35,713 bases of DNA from JBPCRW01 sp050996405 (GCA_050996405.1 JBPCRW010000083.1:1-35713), one strand, 5' to 3'. Shown: positions 1 through 8,707, numbered from the stretch's first letter. The notes: generated by a model from the letters alone, not told the origin. Program-made: numbers and translations.

Positions 1-797
1 ATTTTGTTCGCGCTTCCCGGAGCGAAGCCTTCGTAAAAATTGCTGAAATAAATAAAATTTTGTTTCGCGCCGAGTTTTAAAATTTCTTCTTTCCAGATTT
101 CGAGATTCGCGTCTTGCGGACGAACAATTTTATCGAACGTCGTCAAATCGCGCTCGCCCATAAAACGGATATACGCGAAATCGCTTTTCAATTTTCCCAA
201 CGCCGAAAACATCATCTCGCGCGGAATCCAATTTCCTTCCGTTCCGCAGAGCGCGACTTTATTTTTTTCCAGTTCTTCAAACGTCCAATCGACCAGCCAT
301 TCCCGATTTCTAAATTCAATCGCAAAACGAATTTCTTTCGACAGGTAAGCTAAAAATTCGCGCAGGGCTTGAGCGTTTTCCTTGCTCGCGTCAAACGTCG
401 GGGCAAGCTGAACGAGAACGACACCGAGTTTTTCTTTGAGCAGCAAAACCCGCTCGCAAAATTCTTCGAGGATAACAAAAGACGGCTCGCGCAAAACGTA
501 TTCGTGCGTAATTTCCTGCGGCATTTTTAAGGAAAACATAAACCTCGCGGGAGTTTTCCGATACCAGTTTTCGACGGTCGAAACCGCCGGAATCGCATAA
601 AACGTCGAATCGACCTCAATCGTCTCAAACGCTTTTGAATAGATTTTCAGCATTTCATTCGCCCGCGTTCCGCGCGGATAAAAAATACTTTCGCCGTCGG
701 CTTTCGTCGTCCAATCAGCATAATTCCAGCCTTGACAGCCGACGTATACGCTTCCTGCAACCTTGCGGGTCGCGGATTTTTTTTGATTTACAGCCAT
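1..797 (-). CDS. DUF72 (YecE-like) family protein, 3' end cut by window
   Basis: Reading the minus strand from ATG at 797 gives 265 residues with no stop before the window edge, so the C-terminus is missing. The N-terminal part contains VYVGCQGWNYADW, then FYPRG, YSKAFETIEVDSTFYA and FSLKMPQEITH, the order expected of the DUF72/YecE family, a TIM-barrel-like fold. Further on are VVLVQLAPTF, FAIEFRNREWL and FAYIRFMG, also typical of the family. No biochemical role is established for DUF72 and I do not assign one. The family is usually about 240-300 residues, so little is lost. The start is preceded by an A-rich stretch with only a weak purine ribosome site. The gene is divergent from the TonB-dependent receptor and they share a 273-bp gap. 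Family assignment is confident; function is unknown. Confidence 0.88.
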   Translation of the reverse strand, partial: MAVNQKKSATRKVAGSVYVGCQGWNYADWTTKADGESIFYPRGTRANEMLKIYSKAFETIEVDSTFYAIPAVSTVENWYRKTPARFMFSLKMPQEITHEYVLREPSFVILEEFCERVLLLKEKLGVVLVQLAPTFDASKENAQALREFLAYLSKEIRFAIEFRNREWLVDWTFEELEKNKVALCGTEGNWIPREMMFSALGKLKSDFAYIRFMGERDLTTFDKIVRPQDANLEIWKEEILKLGAKQNFIYFSNFYEGFAPGSANK

Positions 798-952
798 CTT
801 TTTAGTTTGATAAATCTCATCTATATTTTTGGATTTTCTGAATTATAAATCCGAAAGTCGTAATCGTAAAATAACGCTTGAAGTTTAATCAAATAGCTAA
901 CGCGCTTTATTTCAACAGGTTGCTCATATAAATCTCTTATGGCACATTTGTT

Positions 953-970
953 GCTAAATTTAGCGCGCTA
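953..970. promoter_or_regulatory. Overlapping perfect palindromes upstream of the Oar-like receptor
   Basis: GCTAAATTTAGC (953-964) is a perfect 12-bp palindrome and TAGCGCGCTA (961-970) is a perfect 10-bp palindrome overlapping it. They lie in the 273-bp divergent gap between the DUF72 gene and the receptor gene. The rest of the gap is AT-rich; TATAAA at 1037-1042 could be a -10 for the receptor, without a convincing -35. The palindromes could be an operator for either divergent gene. This is inference from symmetry and position only. Confidence 0.3.
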
Positions 971-1070
971 CCCAACTTAACTTAAATAAAAATTGAATCG
1001 GCTTCCTTATTATTAAAATCGCCATACTTTGTTAATTATAAAGAAAAGATAGAGAGAGGATAATTTAAAC

Positions 1071-4000
1071 ATGCAAAAAATTTCATTGATGATTTTGACG
1101 TTCTTTCTGTCGGCAACGGTTGTCTTTGCACAATCAACAACCGGCAAAATCGTCGGCACGGTTTCCGCCGCTGACGGCGCGGTTCCCGGAGCGGCGATTG
1201 TGGGAACTGATAATCAAACCGGCAAAGAAAGAACCGCGACCGCGACCGACGACGGAACATTTGAAGTTCCGCAACTGGAATTTGGAACTTACACCGTGAA
1301 AGTCACTGCTACCGGCTTTAAGAGCTTTACGGCAACCAATGTAAAAATTGACGCGGGGCGTGAGTATCCGCTGAAAGTATTGCTTGAAGTCGGACAAGTT
1401 TCCGAAACGGTAACTGTAACGGCGGGAGCCGAGCAAATCAATTCGTCAAACGGGGAATTGAGTTCAACGGTCAGTCGTGAGCAAATTCGGGAACTCCCCT
1501 TAAACGGGCGCAATCCGTTGGCACTGCTTAATCTAACTGCCGGTGCCGGTCCCACGACCGATTCAATAAATGGGCAGCGTTCGTCATCAACCACAATTAC
1601 CCGCGACGGGCTTAACGTTCAGGATAATTTTATTCGCAGCGGCACGTTTGTTTCTGACCGTCCGACGGTAGATGATACGGGCGAATTTACCGTCACAACG
1701 CAAAATGCCGGTGCTGAACAGGGCGGCGGCTCATCGCTTGTCCAACTGGTTACACCGCGCGGCGGTTCAAAGTTTCACGGTAATTTGTTTGAATTCAACC
1801 GTAATTCAGAATTTACCGCTAATTCGTTTTTCAATAATGCCAACAATGTTCCGAAAGGGTTTCTAAACCGCAATCAATTCGGCGGCACCATCAGCGGTCC
1901 GGCGCCAATTTTCAATTTCGGTGAAGGCGGACCGTCATTTTTGAAAAACAAAGCATTTTTCTTTTTTAACTATGAAGGTTTCCGTCTTGCTCAAGATGTA
2001 GCCGCTACCGGAACAACTTTACTTCCGCAATCGAGAAACGGTGACTTTACATACGTTAACAATGCAGGGCAAACGGTTACGGCTAATGTCTTAACGGGTG
2101 CTGGTTTTGTCAGTCCGATTACGGCGGCGCAAGGCGGACAGCTTACCGTTGACCCGATTATTCAAGCACGTATTTTGAATAATCTGCCGACCAGCGCGAA
2201 TGGTATAACGACGGGAACTAATTTTCTTCAGGTTCTTAACTTTAATCGTAAATCACCTGTCACAAGAAATTCTTTTATCGGTCGGTTTGACGTAGATGTT
2301 AACGATAGAAATTCTTTGAATTTTGTCTATAAATATAATACTGAAACCAATGCGAGGTCGGACATTGCCAGCGGATTTGCGACAGTTCCTTTTGTTAATC
2401 AGGGCGGTCCGACAAATTTCTTTGTCGGTGCTTATCGATTGACTTTGTCAAATAATTTTTCTAACGAAGTTCGTGCCGGTTTTCAAACCAGCAAGCCTTT
2501 CTTTAATGAGAGTAATGTTCCGACGGACTACTTGATTTCAATTCCTTTAGTTACCAATCCCGAAGGCTCTTTCCGCGACCAGGGACGAAATACGGATTAC
2601 AGAAATGTTCAGGATAACGCTGTCTACACCATCGGCAATCATTCATTGCGGTTCGGCGGGCAAATAGAATTCTTTAACTTTAAATCACTTAATGCCGTAG
2701 GAACGACCGCGACTTATTTTATCTCTGGGACTGGAAATACCAACACGCCCGGACTTATCGCCAATCAATTTCCGGGAGGTATTAACACTACTGACTTGGC
2801 ACGCGCCAACAGTTTGCGGTATTTACTTGGCGGTATTGTCGGCTCTGCTTCGCGGACGGCGAATTTGATTGATCCGTCCACCGGATTCGGCTTTAACCCG
2901 AACACGCAGCTTTTGGACTTCAAGATTTATTCAACCTATTTCTCGGACCAGTGGCGTATCCGACCGAGTTTTACAGTCAATCTCGGTCTGCGATATGAAT
3001 ACTACACGCCGCTGCACAGTTCGCAGCCCAATTATTTAGAGCCGGTTATCAAGAATAATGATTTAGTCGCCAGTATTCTTGACCCGAACGGGACTCTTAA
3101 TCTTATTGGCGGAAATTCGGGCAGAGCGGGAACTTTTACTAAGCCCGACAGAAATAACTTTGGTCCGAACGTGAGTTTTGCTTATTCACCAAGATTTGAA
3201 AAAGGACTCTTTTCAAAATTAGTGAGCGGCGGAACTGTCATTAGAGGCGGCTTTCGGGTTAATTACGTTAATGACGAATATGTAAAATCAACCAGCACAT
3301 TGCTGGCAGGCAATCCCGGTGTCGGCTCTTTTACGACTAACGCCTTTCTCGGCAGCTCGCTGAATTTAGCGTCGGCATTAACCCCGCGCAATGGATTTAC
3401 TGCTGTTCCGGGTTTGGCAACGCCTCCAACCTTTACTGCGCCGCCAATTACTTTTGCTCAAAACAATGCTAATTTAGGCTTCGGAAGTCAGGTGTTTGGT
3501 GTTGATCCAAATCTGCAAGTCCAGAGAGTTCTTGAGTATAATGTTGGTATTCAACGTAGTATTGGGTTCAAGACCGTTCTCGAAATCAGATATGTCGGCG
3601 GAAGAAGCAATGATTTGATTCGCACGACGACCTTTAATCAGGTTGATTTGCGTTCCAACGGCTTCTTGTCCGATTTCCAAAAAGCACAGCAAAACTGTCG
3701 GTTGCAGGGAGCAACACTTGCCGCCGCCGCGACAGCGTTTGACCCGCTGTTTGTCTGCACCGATGCCAGATATAATCCGGCAATTGCAGGCAGCCAGCCG
3801 CTTACCGTATTTAACAATTTGGCGGGCGGCGGACTGTTGAATAATACCGGAACAATTATTCCGCTTATTCAAGCCGGACGAGCTGGTTCTTTAGCACAGA
3901 CCTATATAACAAATCGTTTGACTGGGACTGTGCCGCTCGTGAAGAATCCGAATATATTCATTGATGAAATTCTACAGAATGCCGGAACGTTTCGCTACAA

Positions 4001-4889
4001 CGCGCTGCAAGCCGAAGTTCGCCGTCGTTTCACTAATGGATTTTCACTTCAAGCTAATTACACTTTCCAGAAAACTCTTACTAACGTTCCCGACGAAGGT
4101 CAGAATCGTCAAGGTGAATTGCAGGATAATGGTAATCCGGGGCTTAATATCGGTCGCCCCGATTACGACAGAACGCACACCTTTAATTTTAACGCGATTT
4201 ATGAATTGCCGTTTGGAAAAGGAAAGCGTTATTTTACCGGCGGCGGTTTGAGTGATAAAATTTTCGGCGGATTTCAAATCCAGACGATTGTTAATTTAGT
4301 TTCTGGTCCGCCCCTTGGGATAGTTGACCCGCGTTCAACCTCGACTATTACTTTTACGTCGGGAAGACAGTCAGCGACTTCGAGCCTAACTACAAAACAA
4401 ATTAAGGCTTTAACCGGAACATTTAGAACTCCAAACGGGATTTATTTTATTGATCCGAAAGTCTTGTTTGCAACGGCGACAGCACCCGGACAGCCGACAC
4501 TTACCGGAATTGATTTAAATAAACCGCTTCCGGCTGGATATACTTTGTCAAGCGTTCGCGGGGCAAGTCCTCTGGGAACTGCTCCTTTTCCCGGTCAAGT
4601 GTTCTTTTTTGACCAAGCCGGTTCGACCGGAAATCTGCCGAGAAACTTTATCAACGGCTTACCATACTATAACTGGGATTTAGGTTTGAGCAAAAACTTT
4701 CATCTTACGGACACAACTCGATTGCAGCTTCGTGTCGAAGCGTTTAATGTATTGAACAAACAAGTTCCAGCTTATTCAGCCGACCTTGATGTTAGCAGCA
4801 GCAGTTTTGGGCGTGTGACGGCGACTAATACTTCTACCAATCCTTCGTCACCGCGTATTATTCAATTTGCTGCGCGTTTCGATTTCTAA
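1071..4889 (+). CDS. Oar-like TonB-dependent outer-membrane receptor
   Basis: The 1272-residue product starts with a clear signal peptide cleaved after VVFAQ. A carboxypeptidase-regulatory-like (CarboxypepD_reg) beta-sandwich follows at about residues 24-108 (GKIVGTVSAADGAVPGAAI ... GTYTVKVTATGF). Next comes a plug region (LPLNGRNPLALLNLTAG, then the TTQNAGAEQGGG stretch), then a long beta-barrel ending in AARFDF, with the terminal aromatic residue expected of outer-membrane barrels. This order matches the large Oar-type receptors that are abundant in Acidobacteriota. The protein should sit in the outer membrane and take up an unknown, probably oligomeric, substrate using TonB energy. The start has a good ribosome site (AGAGAGGA about 10 bases upstream). 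It is a single gene with its own terminator just after the stop. The substrate cannot be predicted from the sequence. Confidence 0.93.
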   Translation: MQKISLMILTFFLSATVVFAQSTTGKIVGTVSAADGAVPGAAIVGTDNQTGKERTATATDDGTFEVPQLEFGTYTVKVTATGFKSFTATNVKIDAGREYPLKVLLEVGQVSETVTVTAGAEQINSSNGELSSTVSREQIRELPLNGRNPLALLNLTAGAGPTTDSINGQRSSSTTITRDGLNVQDNFIRSGTFVSDRPTVDDTGEFTVTTQNAGAEQGGGSSLVQLVTPRGGSKFHGNLFEFNRNSEFTANSFFNNANNVPKGFLNRNQFGGTISGPAPIFNFGEGGPSFLKNKAFFFFNYEGFRLAQDVAATGTTLLPQSRNGDFTYVNNAGQTVTANVLTGAGFVSPITAAQGGQLTVDPIIQARILNNLPTSANGITTGTNFLQVLNFNRKSPVTRNSFIGRFDVDVNDRNSLNFVYKYNTETNARSDIASGFATVPFVNQGGPTNFFVGAYRLTLSNNFSNEVRAGFQTSKPFFNESNVPTDYLISIPLVTNPEGSFRDQGRNTDYRNVQDNAVYTIGNHSLRFGGQIEFFNFKSLNAVGTTATYFISGTGNTNTPGLIANQFPGGINTTDLARANSLRYLLGGIVGSASRTANLIDPSTGFGFNPNTQLLDFKIYSTYFSDQWRIRPSFTVNLGLRYEYYTPLHSSQPNYLEPVIKNNDLVASILDPNGTLNLIGGNSGRAGTFTKPDRNNFGPNVSFAYSPRFEKGLFSKLVSGGTVIRGGFRVNYVNDEYVKSTSTLLAGNPGVGSFTTNAFLGSSLNLASALTPRNGFTAVPGLATPPTFTAPPITFAQNNANLGFGSQVFGVDPNLQVQRVLEYNVGIQRSIGFKTVLEIRYVGGRSNDLIRTTTFNQVDLRSNGFLSDFQKAQQNCRLQGATLAAAATAFDPLFVCTDARYNPAIAGSQPLTVFNNLAGGGLLNNTGTIIPLIQAGRAGSLAQTYITNRLTGTVPLVKNPNIFIDEILQNAGTFRYNALQAEVRRRFTNGFSLQANYTFQKTLTNVPDEGQNRQGELQDNGNPGLNIGRPDYDRTHTFNFNAIYELPFGKGKRYFTGGGLSDKIFGGFQIQTIVNLVSGPPLGIVDPRSTSTITFTSGRQSATSSLTTKQIKALTGTFRTPNGIYFIDPKVLFATATAPGQPTLTGIDLNKPLPAGYTLSSVRGASPLGTAPFPGQVFFFDQAGSTGNLPRNFINGLPYYNWDLGLSKNFHLTDTTRLQLRVEAFNVLNKQVPAYSADLDVSSSSFGRVTATNTSTNPSSPRIIQFAARFDF

Positions 4890-4920
4890 AAGTTATAGAC
4901 TTTTTAGTAAATTCTTAAAA

Positions 4921-4966
4921 ACTCAAAAGATGTCTTCCTTAGTGAAGACATCTTTTTTATTTGAGT
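4921..4966 (+). terminator. Intrinsic terminator of the Oar-like receptor gene
   Basis: A perfect 10-bp stem, AGATGTCTTC (4928-4937) with GAAGACATCT (4944-4953), has a 6-base loop and is followed at once by T5. The flanks add ACTCAA/TTGAGT pairing (4921-4926 with 4961-4966). It lies 31 bases past the receptor stop codon and just upstream of the next promoter. Confidence 0.88.
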
Positions 4967-4986
4967 TAAATAGTTATAAAAAGATT

Positions 4987-4995
4987 TGTTATAAT
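4987..4995 (+). promoter_or_regulatory. Extended -10 promoter of the NtrC-like regulator
   Basis: TGTTATAAT is a perfect extended -10 (TGnTATAAT). No good -35 is visible, as expected of extended -10 promoters. With initiation about 7 bases downstream, the transcript would start within a few bases of the ATG at 5005, giving a leaderless or nearly leaderless mRNA. No Shine-Dalgarno sequence precedes this ATG, which agrees. Confidence 0.6.
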
Positions 4996-5004
4996 CAGAC
5001 AAAT

Positions 5005-6414
5005 ATGGCGAAAAAAGGTTCGGTTTTAATTGTTGACGACGAGGAAATAATGCGCGATGTGCTGGAGACGATTTTGTCCGGCGCAGGTTATAAAACGGAT
5101 TTGGCGAAAACTGGCGAGGAGGCTTTGGAAGCCTACGGGCGCAAATCTTATGACGTGGTTTTAATGGATGTTTCGATGCCGGGAATGGGCGGGCTGATGA
5201 CGCTCGAAGAACTCGTTAGGATTGACCCGGAAGCCGTGGTTTTGATGATTACGGCTTACGCGACGTTTGATACGGCGATTTCGGCGTGGGAAAAAGGCGC
5301 GACGGGAATTATTCGCAAACCTTTTCAGAACGAGCAGATTTTGATGCTGGTCGCAAACGGCGTGAAAAAACGTCGGCACGAAGAAGAACGCCAGACATTG
5401 CGGCAGGCGATGACGCGCTCGGTCAAACGCGAAGGTTTTATCGGTCGCTCGGATGTCATGGAAAACGTCTTTAAGATGGTTGACCGCGTTGCGCCCGCTC
5501 GTTCGACGGTTTTGGTGACGGGCGAATCGGGAACGGGAAAGGAACTCGTCGCCAAAGCGATTCACGAATCTTCACCGCGCGCGGAAAAGCCTTTTGTCGC
5601 CGTCAACTGCTCAAACATTCCGTCGGAACTTCTGGAATCAGAACTTTTCGGTCACACGAAAGGCGCGTTCACGGGCGCGGTTGCCGCCAAAAAAGGTTTG
5701 TTTGAAGTTGCCGAAAGCGGCTCGATATTTTTGGACGAAATCGGCGACCTTCGCCCCGAAACGCAAGTTCGGCTGTTGCGCGTTTTGCAGGAACGCGAAT
5801 TAACGCCGCTTGGCGACACAACGCCGCGCAAAATTGACGTGCGGATTATCGCCGCGACCAATATCGATTTAAAGGAAGCCGTCAAAAACGGAACTTTCCG
5901 CGAAGATTTGTATTACCGCCTGTCGGTTGTGCCGATTGAACTGCCGCCTTTGCGCGACCGCCGCGAAGATATTCTGCCGCTCGTCCAGTATTTTATACGC
6001 AAATATAACGAGGAAAACGTCCGCACGGTTTCCGAAAATATCTCGCCGGAAGTTTTGTCTCTTTTGGAAAATTATAATTATCCGGGAAACGTGCGCGAAT
6101 TGGAAAATATCATCGAACGCGCCGTCGTCATCGCGCCGACCGACGAAATCACAGTCGAATGTCTGCGCCCCGAAGTCCGCAATCCAGAACTCGCCGACGA
6201 AATGATGCGCGAAAGCGAAGGAACTTCCGCCGACATAGACATCACGCGCGGCGTAAATTTTTACGACGAAGTGCGGAAATTCGAGACGGATTTAATCCGC
6301 CGCGCTCTCGACCAAACCGGCGGGCATCAATCGAGAGCCGCGCGTCTGTTGGGGTTAAACGCGACGACGCTGAACTCAAAAATTAAAACTTACAATATCG
6401 CTCTGCGATTTTAA
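5005..6414 (+). CDS. NtrC-family sigma-54-dependent response regulator
   Basis: The 469-residue product has three domains. The receiver domain (about 5-120) has acidic DDEE at 11-14, phospho-acceptor Asp55 in VLMDVSMPG and the conserved Lys in RKPF. The AAA+ sigma-54 activation domain has Walker A GESGTGKE, the GAFTGA loop that contacts sigma-54, Walker B IFLDEIG and the arginine-finger region through NVRELENIIERAVV. The C-terminal Fis-type helix-turn-helix includes SRAARLLGLNATTLNSKI. It should activate sigma-54 promoters after phosphorylation. No histidine kinase gene is nearby, so it is an orphan regulator here. I chose the ATG at 5005 because translation upstream runs through the receptor gene's terminator and the promoter, and the receiver domain begins right after it. 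The domain call is firm; signal and targets are unknown. Confidence 0.95.
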   Translation: MAKKGSVLIVDDEEIMRDVLETILSGAGYKTDLAKTGEEALEAYGRKSYDVVLMDVSMPGMGGLMTLEELVRIDPEAVVLMITAYATFDTAISAWEKGATGIIRKPFQNEQILMLVANGVKKRRHEEERQTLRQAMTRSVKREGFIGRSDVMENVFKMVDRVAPARSTVLVTGESGTGKELVAKAIHESSPRAEKPFVAVNCSNIPSELLESELFGHTKGAFTGAVAAKKGLFEVAESGSIFLDEIGDLRPETQVRLLRVLQERELTPLGDTTPRKIDVRIIAATNIDLKEAVKNGTFREDLYYRLSVVPIELPPLRDRREDILPLVQYFIRKYNEENVRTVSENISPEVLSLLENYNYPGNVRELENIIERAVVIAPTDEITVECLRPEVRNPELADEMMRESEGTSADIDITRGVNFYDEVRKFETDLIRRALDQTGGHQSRAARLLGLNATTLNSKIKTYNIALRF

Positions 6415-6495
6415 CGAATACAATTTTTACCGAAATCTTTTCGTGATATATCGATTCGGTTGAAAAACTATTCACTACATTTAACTCCGCTCGAC

Positions 6496-6530
6496 GCGGG
6501 CGATTCGATTACCCGCGCGATTCGTTTTTA
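6496..6530 (+). terminator. Possible terminator after the sigma-54 regulator
   Basis: CGCGGG (6496-6501) pairs with CCCGCG (6513-6518). After 7 further bases there is a T5 run at 6526-6530. The spacing to the T run is longer than ideal, so this is a weak call. The rest of the 176-bp gap (6415-6590) shows nothing beyond the promoter near its end. Confidence 0.35.
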
Positions 6531-6572
6531 TCTCGGCAATTTCTGGATATTTGTCCCGATTGCCCGCCGATT

Positions 6573-6581
6573 TGTTATAAT
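6573..6581 (+). promoter_or_regulatory. Extended -10 promoter of mnmA
   Basis: TGTTATAAT again forms a perfect extended -10, embedded in the same ATTTGTTATAAT context as the promoter at 4987. It ends 9 bases before the mnmA ATG, so the mRNA would have almost no leader. No Shine-Dalgarno sequence is present. Confidence 0.6.
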
Positions 6582-6590
6582 GTTCCTGTT

Positions 6591-7700
6591 ATGAAAATCG
6601 CGGTAGCAATGAGCGGCGGTGTTGATTCTTCGAGCGCGGCTGCGCTCTTAAAAGAACAGGGACACGAACTCATCGGTTTTACGATGCAGTTGTGGAATCA
6701 GCGGCGCGGAATTTCGGTAGACGAAAACGGCGACCCGCTTCCCAGCCGCTGCTGCTCGCTCGACGACGTTTATGACGCGCGGCGCGTGGCGGAAAGTTTG
6801 GGAATTCCGTTTTCTGTTTTGAATCTCGAACAGGAGTTTGAAAAATCGGTCGTCGAACCGTTTGTTCAAAGCTATCTTTCGGGCGAAACGCCGATTCCGT
6901 GCGTTGCGTGCAACTCGCGTTTGAAGTTTGCCGCGCTTGATAAACTCGCCCTCAGTCTGGGCTGCGACAAAGTTGCGACCGGACACTACGCGCGGGTCGA
7001 ATACGACGAATCAGCAAATCGCTTTCGTCTGTTTCGCGGGAAAAATCATTGGAAAGACCAGAGTTATTTTCTTTGGGAATTAACGCAGGACCAGCTTTCG
7101 CGCGCATATTTTCCTTTGGGCGAAATGTTGAAATCCGAAGTGCGCGACATCGCTCGTGAAGCGAATTTATATGTTGCCGAAAAACAGGAATCACAGGAAA
7201 TCTGCTTCGTGCCGGACGGCAATTATTCCGCGTTCATCGACAGATTTTTGGAACACGAAAACCGCACCGACGAATTGCCGAAGGCGGGCGAAATTGTCAA
7301 TACAAAGGGCGAAAAAATTGGCACTCATTCCGGCATTCATCGCTACACGATCGGACAAAGAAAGGGTTTGGGAATCGCGCACGAAAAACCGCTTTACGTC
7401 GTGCAAATCGAACGCGCCAAAAATCAAATTATCGCGGGCGAAGTTTTAGAACTGGATTGTCTGGAATTTATTGCCAGAGGCGTGAATTGGGTGGCGTTTG
7501 ACGCGCCCGAAAAACCTGTCCGCGCCTTTGTTAAAGCGCGTTACCGACACGAACCGGCGGCGGCGACAATTTACGCTCTGCCCGAAAGTCGCGCGCGCAT
7601 CGTTTTCGACGAACCGCAGCGCGCCATTACACCCGGACAGGCGACGGTTTTCTATCAAGGTGAAGAAACGGTCGGCGGCGGCTGGATTGTGAAAATCTGA
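6591..7700 (+). CDS. mnmA: tRNA-specific 2-thiouridylase MnmA
   Basis: MnmA transfers sulfur to U34 of the tRNAs for Lys, Glu and Gln using ATP, making s2U in the cytoplasm. The 369-residue length is normal for the family. The PP-loop ATP motif SGGVDSS is at residues 8-14. The nucleophile region reads PIPCVACNSRLKF; Cys107 aligns with the catalytic Cys of the CN(K/S)xxKF motif. The second catalytic cysteine is Cys205 in SQEICFVPDG. Later motifs TIGQRKGLG and the C-terminal beta-barrel (TPGQATVFY) are also present. Nothing is missing. The ATG at 6591 follows a nearly leaderless promoter. A 62-residue protein and a folate gene follow after 43 bases, but these have their own ribosome site. Confidence 0.97.
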   Translation: MKIAVAMSGGVDSSSAAALLKEQGHELIGFTMQLWNQRRGISVDENGDPLPSRCCSLDDVYDARRVAESLGIPFSVLNLEQEFEKSVVEPFVQSYLSGETPIPCVACNSRLKFAALDKLALSLGCDKVATGHYARVEYDESANRFRLFRGKNHWKDQSYFLWELTQDQLSRAYFPLGEMLKSEVRDIAREANLYVAEKQESQEICFVPDGNYSAFIDRFLEHENRTDELPKAGEIVNTKGEKIGTHSGIHRYTIGQRKGLGIAHEKPLYVVQIERAKNQIIAGEVLELDCLEFIARGVNWVAFDAPEKPVRAFVKARYRHEPAAATIYALPESRARIVFDEPQRAITPGQATVFYQGEETVGGGWIVKI

Positions 7701-7743
7701 TTGTAATTCACATTCTCAAAAGAGCGAAAAAGGAGTAAAAACA

Positions 7744-7932
7744 ATGGCGAAAGAGAAAAAGAAATTGAGCAAGAACGCAAAGGCGGCGTTGAAAATATTG
7801 AATGAATCCAAACTGTTGGAAAACGCGAAAGCGGCAAATGATTTAAAAACATCGCAAAATTTTAAGCCGACGGATATTTCCGCCAAAACGAGCGCGGCAA
7901 ATAAAATGCGACCGGAAAAGAAACGCGGATGA
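7744..7932 (+). CDS. Small Lys-rich protein of unknown function
   Basis: The 62-residue product is very basic and Ala/Lys/Asn-rich, with alternating KNAKAALKILNE and ENAKAANDLK segments suggesting two amphipathic helices. There is no signal peptide, membrane span or cysteine. A strong ribosome site (AAGGAG, 8 bases before the ATG) supports expression. Its stop overlaps the start of the folate cyclo-ligase gene (ATGA), so the two are translationally coupled. It may bind nucleic acid or be a structural adaptor because of its charge, but I do not recognise the family. The strong ribosome site and coupling argue against a chance reading frame. Confidence 0.7.
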   Translation: MAKEKKKLSKNAKAALKILNESKLLENAKAANDLKTSQNFKPTDISAKTSAANKMRPEKKRG

Positions 7933-8549
7933 CGATTAAATCCGAGCTTCGCAGAGATTTTCTAGGCAGACAAAAATCGCTCTCGCAATTTGAGCGAAGA
8001 CAAAAGAGCGAGTCAATCGCCGGAAATTTTTTCCGAAGTTTCGACTTAAATCGAATCAAATTTCTGCATTGTTTTCTGCCGATTGAAAAATTTAACGAGA
8101 TTGATACAAAGCCGATTTTTCAAAGGGTTTGGCGCGAATTTCCGCGAATCATAACGATTGTTCCGCGTGTTAATTTTCAGAAAAACGAAATCGAAAATGT
8201 CAGATTTTCGGAAGTGACGAAACTTGTTCAAAATATCTGGCAAATCGACGAACCTTCGCATAATGAATTGATTGAAACAAAAAATATCGATGCCGTTTTA
8301 GTTCCGCTTCTGGCGTTTGATAAAGACGGTTTTCGCGCCGGTTACGGCAAAGGTTTTTACGACAAATTTTTAAGCGAATGCCGAAAAGATTGTTTGAAAA
8401 TCGGTTTGAGTTATTTCGCGCCCGTCAACGAAATTTCCGACGCGCAAAGTTTTGACGCGCCGCTTGATTTCTGCGTCACGCCGGAAGAAATTTTCACCGC
8501 GAAAGCGCGAAAAAGAACACAAAGGTTTTCTCAAACACGCACGAAGTAA
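7929..8549 (+). CDS. 5-formyltetrahydrofolate cyclo-ligase family protein
   Basis: This enzyme converts 5-formyl-THF to 5,10-methenyl-THF with ATP. The 206-residue product has the N-terminal basic helix (KSELRRDFLGRQ), the substrate-side region HCFLPIEKFNEIDT, and the diagnostic C-terminal ATP/substrate motif VPLLAFDKDGFRAGYGKGFYD (GYGKGFYD at 138-145). The start is ATGA-coupled to the upstream 62-residue gene. The last ~15 residues (KARKRTQRFSQTRTK) have no place in the usual fold and are encoded by the left arm of an inverted-repeat region that continues to about 8700. The normal C-terminus thus appears to have been replaced or extended by repeat sequence. Family assignment is firm. Confidence 0.9.
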   Translation: MTIKSELRRDFLGRQKSLSQFERRQKSESIAGNFFRSFDLNRIKFLHCFLPIEKFNEIDTKPIFQRVWREFPRIITIVPRVNFQKNEIENVRFSEVTKLVQNIWQIDEPSHNELIETKNIDAVLVPLLAFDKDGFRAGYGKGFYDKFLSECRKDCLKIGLSYFAPVNEISDAQSFDAPLDFCVTPEEIFTAKARKRTQRFSQTRTK

Positions 8550-8563
8550 GTGTGTTTTGCTGT

Positions 8564-8665
8564 TTTTTTCTCAAAATGCGGAAACACGCTGCGCCCGTAA
8601 GTGTGTTTTTATTTGCTGTTGCGCTCTCACTCCGTGCGGGCGCAACAGCAAAAATGAGAAAGTCC
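8564..8665. repeat. Inverted-terminal-repeat element, copy A
   Basis: The left end has TTTCTCA followed by AAATGCGGAAACACGC; the right end has TGAGAAAGTCC. Inside, a perfect 13-bp inverted repeat (TTTGCTGTTGCGC 8612-8624 with 8640-8652) encloses a 15-base loop, and AAACAC...GTGTGTTT forms another small hairpin. A further partial copy of the ACACGC...GTGTGTTT unit lies just to the left (about 8534-8557). The outermost flanks, the end of the cyclo-ligase frame near 8504-8524 and 8677-8696, are also roughly complementary. Related copies lie at 12657, 16190 and 22361. It contains no coding sequence. Confidence 0.8.
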
Positions 8666-8707
8666 CAGATTTATTTTTTGTGTTCCTTGCGCCTTTGTGG
8701 TTAATTC

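Noticed and set aside
4867..5004. Longer start for the sigma-54 regulator
   Set aside because: The extension would cover the receptor gene's end, its terminator and the promoter; the receiver domain begins after the ATG at 5005.
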